From positions 66,368-130,367 of the forward strand of contig JARLJW010000094.1 in NCBI GenBank assembly GCA_031290985.1: a DNA stretch of 64,000 bases. The letters run 5' to 3'. Each line of letters begins with the position of its first letter. Positions within the stretch are counted from its first letter, which is position 1. Of the stretch, positions 16,674 through 25,400 are shown in pieces. The translations under genes were made by a program, and so were the position numbers. Origin of the DNA: Verrucomicrobiia bacterium (GTDB lineage Bacteria; Verrucomicrobiota; Verrucomicrobiia; Limisphaerales; UBA11358). The notes below the pieces were generated by a model, which saw only the letters and a program-made list of their open reading frames with translations, was not told where the DNA came from and did no database searches.

Positions 16674-19600
16674 TCAGAATGGCGGACCGGCTAGGATGCG
16701 GAAAAAGTTCATCGGTCCACTCGTCGCGCTGTTTGTCCAAGTGAATGGCAACACGGGCGAATTAGTGGAAAATACCACACTCCAGTTCGCCAGGTTGGTC
16801 GAGGCCTGGATTTGATAATCCGGGCCGCTATCACCGGTGGCCTGCAATACCAGCTGACCACCGCTCAATATAGGTGTCGAAAACTGTGGTGGTTTCAATG
16901 GGTTCACGGTGACCACAAAACTCTCCGTTGCGCTCATGCTGGGCGTGCCGTTGTCGGTCACCATGACCGTGAATGGATTGGTCGTGTTCGCTTGTGCCAC
17001 CAGCGGCCGCCACGTCAAAACCCCGCTGGCGGCATTCAAGGCGGTGTTGGTGGGAGCCGTGAGCAAGCCAAACGTTAGTGTTTGCGCCGGAATATCGCTA
17101 TCGGTTGCCACGTTCGTAATGTTCAAAGTCATCCCCGCACCCATTGTCAGGCTGCTAATGGCCGCCAAATTGGGTGCGGTGTTCACGGGTATCACATATT
17201 GCAGCCAAGGGCGCCAACTGTTGGTCGGATGTTCCTTGGAACAAAACTGGATCAATCCATTGAGACTATTCGTCGGCTGCGTTATCTCAATCGCTAGCAA
17301 CCCGCCATTCGTCGCCTGACTTTTAACCACACTCGTCACGTCCAGCACATTCGCCACCCCCACGGCAACAGTATTGGTGGCGAAAGTCACCCCTAAACCA
17401 GCGGGCTGGTTGTTCCAAGTTATGCCGGCTTCAGTCCAGTTGGTCGCAGCGACGCCATAAAACATCTTCACCGTTGAATCATCCACCCGGTTTGGCATGA
17501 GTGTCAGGGTGGCGCTCGAGACACCTACCAAGTCGTGCACGTCAAACAATAAATAGGTGTTGCGGGTCGAAATCGCAACATTGTTTTTTACCAGTAAGTT
17601 TGTAGAACTTCCATAATTAACACCCGCGTTGCCACTTTCCACATACGCGTCGGCCACAGGCATTCGAGCTGGGATTAAGGTGGTCGCCATCGCTTCCGCG
17701 CCATCGTCACCTTCACCGAGGGCGGGCGATACGGCGGACGCGACATAATAATAGGTGGCGCCACCGGCAAGCCCGCGATCAGTGAAATTGGTGGTGGCAA
17801 CCCCGCTCGCCACCACGGTGTAGTTTCCGCCGCTGGTCAGCGACCTTTTCACGTTGTAACTGGCGGCATTACTGCTGGCGATCCAGGATAGATTGATCTG
17901 GTTGGTCCCGCCAACCGCAGTCAATCCGGTTGGCGGCGGCGTTCCACCCCAGCCACCGGTAACTTCAACATAATCAATAAAAGGCAAGCCTATGTTGGTG
18001 CTTGATTGAAGCCTGACATCGGCCGTCCCCGGAGCAATGTATGGATAAACCGTGACATTTTGCCAATTGGTCAAAGCCCCGGTGGATGGAAATTGGATGT
18101 TCGCCGCCACATTGGTGCCATTGACAAGCAGATCCGCACTGCTGTCATTGGTGCCGGCATATCGGAATGTCAGGGACTTGGTCAACGACGATTCAAAATG
18201 GAGGTTCCAGTCAATACCGGTGCCATATGCATGCGAAGGGTTGGCATATCCGTTACCTGTATATCCCGAATAACCACTGTCTATTGTGCCATCCACACTG
18301 ATAAAGCCCGCGCGGTTTTCCTGAATGACGACACCACTGGTAATCACGGCAGGGGTGACCACGATATTGTCGAAATAAATGGGACTTGCCCCGGTGCCAT
18401 TGGCCCGAAACTCTATGGTGTTGATTCCGGCATTCAGGTTGATATATTGTTCGTTGGTTGCCCAATTGCTAAGCGCAGCTGTTTGTGTGAATACCGGCGT
18501 TGCAACCTTGGCTCCATTCACATACAGGTCTATGGTGCTGATATTGGCACCGGTTACCGCATACTTGGTGTCAAGCAGATAGGTGCCGCTCTTCAGCACG
18601 GTAATGGCATTATTCCTGATGCTGGCAGAAGAACCGGCCCCAAAATTAAGATAACCCATTGCATTGTAATTGCTGATGCTGGTGCCGATGCCTTGGGTGA
18701 TATTTCCCCCGATGTTTTTATAATCGAAGTTCTCCGCTTCATATTGATGCGGACCGGTATAAACAAGCGGGGTGCCCGGAGTAATGACGGCGGCCGGGGT
18801 GTAGAGCGTCAAACGGCCGGCGGCCGTTCCTGAACAATTCACATTGATGTCGAGCGGCCCATTGTGCGTGACCGTCAAAGTAAACACTCCGTTTGTCCAG
18901 CCGCCGGCAACGGCGCTGGCCGCATGACTGGCCCGATCTACATACGAATAAGTTGGTTGCGAAGTGCTTCCATAAATATTAATCGTATCCGTCCGCATGC
19001 TGGCGCTGGAACCGTCATAGTTGTTCAAATAAAAGCTCAAGCTGTTGGAAAATTCCTTGATGACTCCAGCCGTATACTGCGAGAGCATCAGAATAACATT
19101 GCTGCAGGTATTATATTGCAATTGAATGGAGCCGCTGGCCGCCTGCCCGGATTTGTACGGATTGTAAACCACCCATCCATTCTGAAGACGTCCTGCATAG
19201 ATGTCCCCGGTATATTCCTGTGCGAACAGGCTGTTAAATTCGTTAGTCTTGGCGGTGGTGGTGGGCCAGCGGGTGGTAAAGACCGAATTGCTGACTTGCA
19301 CTTGGAACGATTTGGCATCGCCATCGCTCAATTGATAAACCGTAGGCACCGCTGGATATTGTCCAGTTCTCTTAAAATAGTCAGTTTGGCCCAGATAAGT
19401 CCCGTCAGGCCCGTTTGTGCCATCTCCAGTCATGAGATATAGTCCGGTGAACAGGGTTTGCGGGGAACTGTTGATGGCTTGATCGGAACCCGTATTTATG
19501 TCGTTGACGATGACCACCTTGGTCCGGTCGATAACCTCCCTGCGACCTGGAATGCGGATTGTCCCGTCCAGTATCTTACGAAAAATATCCATGCTGACAT

Positions 19601-20993
19601 TTTGCAACTGAGAGAAAAAGCCCCACTGCCTCATAGTATAGCCATCCGAAGTGGTGCCATTATTTAAAATCTGTATGCTTTGGTTTGAGATTTGCTCCGG
19701 GCCATCCATCACGGTCTCGCCAGTCAGCATGCCATGCTCGATAATGGGAGCGGAAGCCGCCGCCACATGAAATGCATCGTTCGTATTATAACCCACCCAT
19801 CCGGAATTATCGTAACGGATGCCATATTGCCCGCAATAACCAGAAAGGTAGGTCCCCAAGCAGGTGCTTTCTATGTCATAAAATCCGTAATTTGAAGTAT
19901 ATTTTTCCTCGAGGATGAAATTCTTCGGCGACTGCTTGCAGAGGGCGGCAAACGCCGGATTTTGTTTCATCATGGCTATCGGATTAATGCTGGCACCATA
20001 ATATGCTCCGCACCAGCTGACGACCAGATAGCCGCCATATTTCTGGTTCAATTTCATCAAATCAACAAAGTGGGCGATGCGTTGGGTCCAAGTTACCGCC
20101 AATGGCGGCCCGAATCCCCAGAACTGCTCGGCATAGTTGAAACCGATGAAGTTGGGATATTCACGGTAAAACTCTTCATAAACTGTCAGATCGGCATCTG
20201 AGAAGTGACTTTGTCCTCCGGACGCCGGCTGAATCATTGCCCACATCCCGTTCTCGGCACAGATCCTTAGCCACGATTTGGCGGTCTCATAACCGTACTC
20301 ACATTGCAACCAGCCATTGGTGCTCTCATTAACGGAAAGCGAAATGTTCATCACCACGTACGGACGGATGTCCTGTGGAATCAAATTAATAATTTTCTGC
20401 GGATCCGCTAAACTCCATGAATCAATGTGAATAAGCCACATGGGCTGGTTTGAAGAAATGGGACGCCTCAAAGGCGCATTTGTAGCACTGGCCGCCGGGT
20501 TGGTGGTTCCACCGGCAGTCACCAGCAGATAATCCACATTGGCTCCGTTGGAGCCGATCGACGTGATTCGCACCTTGTTGCCCCCCGCGTTAAGTGTCAC
20601 ATTATTGGTCGCCGTAAAACCCCAGGTCGTCCAACTGCTGCTGGTGGACGGAAAACTCAGATTGCTGACCACCACGATGCCGTTGATGCTCAATTGCAAT
20701 GGCCGGTCCGTGCTTCCGCCATTGGCGTAGCGAAAGGCAATGGGGTAGGTCCCGGTCGAATTTGCGACCAGTACAAATTCAATGTAATCACCGCTCGCAT
20801 TTTGGTAATCGGCATATCCGCTGCCGGAATATCCTGGATATTGGGTCGCAACCACCGGACCGGAAATTATGGCATTTTCGGCTTCGTAGATCGGTTGCCC
20901 AAAGGCTGAGAGAACCCCACCGAGGAATGCCGCACAAAAAGCCAAACAACAAATCAACCGGCCGCGGGCGTTTACCATACGTCCTCGCCACAT
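16674..20993 (-). CDS. GH98 endo-glycosidase (probable endo-xylanase) with CBM35, Fn3, CBM96-like and cadherin-like modules
   Basis: A secreted multimodular enzyme of about 1439 residues. The start at 20993 (MWRGRMVNARGRLICC) gives a leader ending SAFGQ; 20978 is an alternative. Order: CBM35-like module (YEAENAIISGPV..., VDYLLV), GH98 catalytic domain (RRPISSNQPMWLIHIDSWS, IPQDIRPYVVMNISLS, NFIGFNYAEQFWGF, GGYLVVSWCGAYYG, GIRYDNSGWVG), GH98 C-terminal part, CBM35-like modules (HQYEAENFDYKNIGGNI and NRAGFISVDGTID), Fn3 (GLTAVGGTNQINLSW), a DNRLRE/CBM96-like module (DAYVESGNAGVNYGSSTNLL), a cadherin-like repeat and a short sorting-type tail (YQIQASTNLANWSVV). GH98 includes blood-group endo-galactosidases and endo-xylanases for complex glucuronoarabinoxylan; the context favours xylanase. 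It follows a PATR/prepilin pair. Confidence 0.85.
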   Translation of the reverse strand: MWRGRMVNARGRLICCLAFCAAFLGGVLSAFGQPIYEAENAIISGPVVATQYPGYSGSGYADYQNASGDYIEFVLVANSTGTYPIAFRYANGGSTDRPLQLSINGIVVVSNLSFPSTSSSWTTWGFTATNNVTLNAGGNKVRITSIGSNGANVDYLLVTAGGTTNPAASATNAPLRRPISSNQPMWLIHIDSWSLADPQKIINLIPQDIRPYVVMNISLSVNESTNGWLQCEYGYETAKSWLRICAENGMWAMIQPASGGQSHFSDADLTVYEEFYREYPNFIGFNYAEQFWGFGPPLAVTWTQRIAHFVDLMKLNQKYGGYLVVSWCGAYYGASINPIAMMKQNPAFAALCKQSPKNFILEEKYTSNYGFYDIESTCLGTYLSGYCGQYGIRYDNSGWVGYNTNDAFHVAAASAPIIEHGMLTGETVMDGPEQISNQSIQILNNGTTSDGYTMRQWGFFSQLQNVSMDIFRKILDGTIRIPGRREVIDRTKVVIVNDINTGSDQAINSSPQTLFTGLYLMTGDGTNGPDGTYLGQTDYFKRTGQYPAVPTVYQLSDGDAKSFQVQVSNSVFTTRWPTTTAKTNEFNSLFAQEYTGDIYAGRLQNGWVVYNPYKSGQAASGSIQLQYNTCSNVILMLSQYTAGVIKEFSNSLSFYLNNYDGSSASMRTDTINIYGSTSQPTYSYVDRASHAASAVAGGWTNGVFTLTVTHNGPLDINVNCSGTAAGRLTLYTPAAVITPGTPLVYTGPHQYEAENFDYKNIGGNITQGIGTSISNYNAMGYLNFGAGSSASIRNNAITVLKSGTYLLDTKYAVTGANISTIDLYVNGAKVATPVFTQTAALSNWATNEQYINLNAGINTIEFRANGTGASPIYFDNIVVTPAVITSGVVIQENRAGFISVDGTIDSGYSGYTGNGYANPSHAYGTGIDWNLHFESSLTKSLTFRYAGTNDSSADLLVNGTNVAANIQFPSTGALTNWQNVTVYPYIAPGTADVRLQSSTNIGLPFIDYVEVTGGWGGTPPPTGLTAVGGTNQINLSWIASSNAASYNVKRSLTSGGNYTVVASGVATTNFTDRGLAGGATYYYVASAVSPALGEGDDGAEAMATTLIPARMPVADAYVESGNAGVNYGSSTNLLVKNNVAISTRNTYLLFDVHDLVGVSSATLTLMPNRVDDSTVKMFYGVAATNWTEAGITWNNQPAGLGVTFATNTVAVGVANVLDVTSVVKSQATNGGLLAIEITQPTNSLNGLIQFCSKEHPTNSWRPWLQYVIPVNTAPNLAAISSLTMGAGMTLNITNVATDSDIPAQTLTFGLLTAPTNTALNAASGVLTWRPLVAQANTTNPFTVMVTDNGTPSMSATESFVVTVNPLKPPQFSTPILSGGQLVLQATGDSGPDYQIQASTNLANWSVVFSTNSPVLPFTWTNSATSGPMNFFRILAGPPF

Positions 20994-21114
20994 TTTCTTT
21001 CGAGGATGATGGCCGATAACCCTGTAGATAATCATAAAATGAATTGTCAGCACAACTTAACACAAGTTTTGAGCTGTAGAAATAGCGGGCCTACAGAGCT
21101 TCGGCAGAAAATGT

Positions 21115-21340
21115 TAAGCCGTCCATTTGTAGTGCCGATTGCCAGGCTCACGGTATCGCCGTCCGCCACGGTCATTGTGAACAGATTGGACGCGCTCACC
21201 TGTATCACCAGCGGCCAGGCCGCGCCGCCGGCAGGCCAGTTGTGCGACGCGGATGACAAACCTTAATTCAGCATCGCGCCGGAACATAGCCTTCAGTCGA
21301 CGTATTGGCAACCAGTGTCGGCGCGGTGTTCGGAAAACGC
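21115..21340 (-). pseudogene. Remnant of a cadherin-like C-terminal module
   Basis: The minus strand reads NTAPTLVANTSTEGYVPARC and a stop, then after frame changes AWPLVIQVSASNLFTM and TVADGDTVSLAIGTTNG. These match the order of the cadherin-like module in the GH98 protein just downstream (NTAPNLAAI..., WRPLVAQANTTNPFTVMVTD). Stops and shifts show it is dead. It is probably left from a duplicated or deleted neighbour of the GH98 gene. The surrounding 21,054-21,565 holds nothing else I can support. Confidence 0.5.
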
Positions 21341-21565
21341 TTGCTTCATTTGTCAGCAGCCCGCAATCCAGATCCTCGACACTTGACTCACCGTCGCCCC
21401 TCGCCGGTTTTTTTGTCCCGGTTTTGAATTCAACAATATTCATTTCCAGAAACAGAAATTTGCTCCGTCCGCTAGTCGCCAGCTTGTAATTGGACCTGAC
21501 GGCAAAACAACTGACCTTTGATGCCACTGGGCGATTGCCTGGTATCGGTCATCCAGTCTCAACGA

Positions 21566-22354
21566 TCACTTCAATGATGGCAGGCGGGCCACAAATGCGG
21601 GATCAAAATCTTGTGTGTCTTGATACCAATAGGCATCAAGACTGCCAATGGCGCTGGCATAGTTATTGAACCGATACATATCGTCGAACTTGCACCATTT
21701 TGCTGAACCATCTGTAAACACCTCATCACCACCCGCGGCATTGCCACTTTTGGCATGCGGAGGAATGCTGCCATATTCGAATTCAAATGTGCCGCCAGCC
21801 GAAGCCTGACCTGCCCACTGGGTCCCCACTTTCATGTTTGTATCGCCAGCCAAAGCCCAAAAGGGCCGGGCAGTACTCAACTTCACCGGACTATAGCCAT
21901 GGCCGGTGGGAGAAGCCGTCCAAACGGTCATCCCGCCAAAATAGCAAACACCCAAATACATTTGGGAGCTGCCATTGTAACTTGGTAATCCAGGCGCCGG
22001 CGTATTCAAGCGATTCGGACAGACCCAAATTGAAGGCACATTCGCCTGAAGTTTGAGAATGTCGCTCACAGCATTAACTATATTGGTATCAAGCGCATTA
22101 ACGACAAAAGTGACACCGGAACCGGCAGCAGTGTTATTTACGGGTGGCACCTTGTCAGAGTAATCTCCGGCATAGATGGTGGCTGCAAGACCAATCTGCC
22201 TCATGTTCCCCAAGCATTGAGTGCGCTTGGCTTTCTCCTTCGCAGTGGCCAATGCTGGCAATAACATGGCTGCCAAAATGGCAATGATGGCAATCACCAC
22301 CAACAATTCGATTAGTGTAAATCCAACAAGTTCGCTTTTCTTCGATATCCTCAT
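21566..22354 (-). CDS. Prepilin-type protein with H...DG C-terminus (DUF1559-like)
   Basis: Residues 1-35 form a type IV prepilin N-terminus: a basic leader [11 protein letters not shown], then [20 protein letters not shown] with the cleavage Gly, +1 Phe and Glu5. Conserved [19 protein letters not shown] follows, typical of the large planctomycete/verrucomicrobial prepilin family. The C-terminal [10 protein letters not shown]...FTDGSAKW is the H-x(n)-DG motif of the family. 262 residues. It sits between the PATR gene (82 bp upstream) and GH98, the same place the second prepilin occupies at 61144. The role is unknown; a surface fibre or secretion-pseudopilus subunit is inferred. Confidence 0.88.
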   Translation of the reverse strand: MRISKKSELVGFTLIELLVVIAIIAILAAMLLPALATAKEKAKRTQCLGNMRQIGLAATIYAGDYSDKVPPVNNTAAGSGVTFVVNALDTNIVNAVSDILKLQANVPSIWVCPNRLNTPAPGLPSYNGSSQMYLGVCYFGGMTVWTASPTGHGYSPVKLSTARPFWALAGDTNMKVGTQWAGQASAGGTFEFEYGSIPPHAKSGNAAGGDEVFTDGSAKWCKFDDMYRFNNYASAIGSLDAYWYQDTQDFDPAFVARLPSLK

Positions 22355-22435
22355 AGTTTTAGCTTATATTCATTTTTTAATGGCGGGCTGCCGCATCAAC
22401 CCATCTCTGCGGCAGCCCAACCCAACCCAGCATTG

Positions 22436-25400
22436 TCAGGGATAAGTCAAACGATAGAACACCGTGGGTTTGCTTGTATCCGTGGTTATGTTTGTGCTGT
22501 TAATGCTGCCGTCTGTGATGTAGAACCAATTGGTTCCAAGTCCGGCAGCCAGACTATTGGTCTGCATCTCGAGCCGCCATCCCTGCCCCGCAGGCCACGA
22601 CAGGCTCAAAGTCGAACCGCTGACACTGTTTGTGAGATGAGCCGGCCCCGTCGGCCCCGTTTGTATGGGCACCACCAGCATACCACCGCTGCCGCTGATC
22701 AAGCCGCCCGAGTTGGCGGAATTATAAATACCGGCATTCTTGCTAACCCCATTGAGAATCAAGGCCGCCACCTGGTTTGTCGCCGGGAAGTTCAGATACA
22801 AATTGGCGCTATTGCTGACCGATACGCTGGCGTTGGTTGCCGTCAAGAGAGGATGATCAAACTCCAGTGTGCCGGCACTGACCGTCGTGTTGTTGGTCCA
22901 GGTATTGGCCCCGGCAAGATCCAATGTGCCGGCCCCCGCCTTCGTCAATGCGCCAGAACCGCCAACCGCACCAGCCACCGTCAGCGTATTATTGCTGACG
23001 GTGATCGCGATGTTGGTGCTCATCACCGCACTGCCAGCGCCCAGGTTTAAATTTTGCGAACCAGCAAAATAGAAGCTGCCCGCCCAGGTTTGCGCGTTGT
23101 TATTGGCATTGGTCAGATTCGCCACCGCGCTGTCCAGACCGCCGCCGTTCAAGACCAACGGGCCGGTCCCGAGCGCATTTGTGTTCCCAACCGACACGGT
23201 GCCTTGATTCACCGTCACGCCGCCAGTGTTGACGTTCGCGCCGGTCATGACAAAGATGCCGGGACCGTTCTTAATGCAACCGCCAGCTCCGTTTGGCAGA
23301 TTAATGCCAAAGGTGGTTATCGGATTTGTGATGTTATATGTCTTGGTTCCGTTATAAGAAGGAACCCCGCCGTTGAAAACCAGATTCCCGGTTCCGGTGA
23401 TATTCAAACTGTTTCCCTGCATGCCCAAAACGTTGGTGATGGTATGTGTCGCGGAACTGGAGGATTGAATAATGCAACCAGGCACGAGAATGTCCAACGT
23501 CCCAGTCCCAACGGCATTATCGTTCCCGATGGAAAGAACAGCCGGTCCAACGAAACTGATCCCACTGAAGGAATTATTGCCGTCCAGTTCTAAGGTCGCA
23601 AGACCGGACGCGTTCAGGTTGGTGATGGACAATCTACCGGCGCCACTGATCGCCCCGCCCACGGTCAACTGGTGGGTGTTCGTCAAGGCAAGGGTAATAT
23701 TATTGGGCATGGTTACACTGCCTGCGCCAAGGTTTAGATTCTGTGAACCTAAAAAGGTAAAGCCCCCATTCCAGTTTTGAACATTGTTGTTCTCATTTAG
23801 CAAATTTGGCATGGAACTGTCCAAGCTGCCACCACCAATTGTCAAGGTGCCCGACCCGATGGCGTTCGTATTGCCGAGAACCAATGTTCCTCCATTCAAA
23901 GTGGTGGTTCCACTGTAGGTGTTGAAACCGGAAAGACTCAGCATGCCGTTACCCGAAGCGGTCATTGAACCACCGCCACTGATGGCACCAGGAACAAAGA
24001 GCGCGGTCCCGAGCGCCGTGCTCACCGCGGTATTCTCATTCAAGCTGACGCCGGTGGCAATGGAGTTTGATGATCCGCCAGTCACCGTCAGAATTGTGCC
24101 GCTCCCACCGTTGTTCAGCATCAGCACATTGGCGGCATTGGTTATGGCAAAAGAATTGTTGTTGGTGAAGGAAACGCCACCAATAGTTTCACTGGAATCC
24201 AAATTGACCGAGATGAAACTTGTCCCCAGGCCTAAAGTGGCTATTTGCCCGGCCGCATTAGGATAGTTTGGATTGCTGCTCCAGTCAGCTCCCGTTGTCC
24301 AATTGCCATTGCCATTATTGGTCCAGACAGTGCTTTCCAGGACAATCAGCGTCACCGCCGAGCTGCTGGTGGTCACGAAATATCGTGTGCCCGCCGCAAC
24401 CCCGGCCCCGGTGATGACCGGTGCATTTGTAAACGCACCGCTGATGCTGTCAATGATGTTCGCCTGACTCAACAGTGTATACGACCCAGCCGACAAGGGT
24501 GTGCCGCCGGCGACGTTGATTGCAAGATTATTGCCATTCAAAACCACGTTGCCATACACGGTCATCGGAGTCGAACCGCTGGCCGTGGCAGTGAATGCTC
24601 CCATTGACCCAACCTGCCAGGTTATTGCCGAGTAAACATTACCAGTGCCGCCCAGTGTTCCATTGGTAGCGACGGTAATGTTACCTCCGCCATATTCATT
24701 TCCATTAACGAGCATGGTGCTCCCGTTATTGACCGCTGTGACTCCGGTAGCACTATCGCTTCCGTCCAATTGCAAAGTTCCGCCATTGACGGTAATTGTG
24801 CCAGTCCCGGATCCTCTTGAACCGCTGGCACTGACCAGCAGGCTTCCCCCATTGACCGTGATTGAACTGCTTCCGCTTAAAGATCCATCCACGATCAGGG
24901 TGCCATTACTGACGATTGTTGACCCGGTATAGCTGTTGGCTCCCGTCAAATCCCACGTTCCGCCGTCGGCCTTGGTGACGGAAGTCTGAACACCGCTGGC
25001 TTCGGTTATTGCCCCCGAAATCAAACCGTTTGCCGCACCACCCACCGTCAAAGTGCGGGCCAAGTTGCCCGTGACCGTGGAAATCTGGCCAGCAATATTC
25101 AGCAAACCATTGCTGGCTACGAAATAGGGATTCCCGGCACCACCTATTATGGAGATATTACCCGAGATCGTGTTTGTGCCCGCATTGTTGATCAAGACGC
25201 CATTGTCACCACTCAATACAAAACTAAACGAGCTGTCAAAATTCAAGTCGCCCGCGCTTCCATCCAAATGAATCTGGCCGGGCCGCAGAACAGATTGTAT
25301 CGTCTTCGGTCCATTGCCCAGCTTTGTGGCCTGATTGATCCACAGCCAGGCACCATTGTTGATGATGTTGCCAGTGAATGTATTATTGCCGGTCAAGTTA

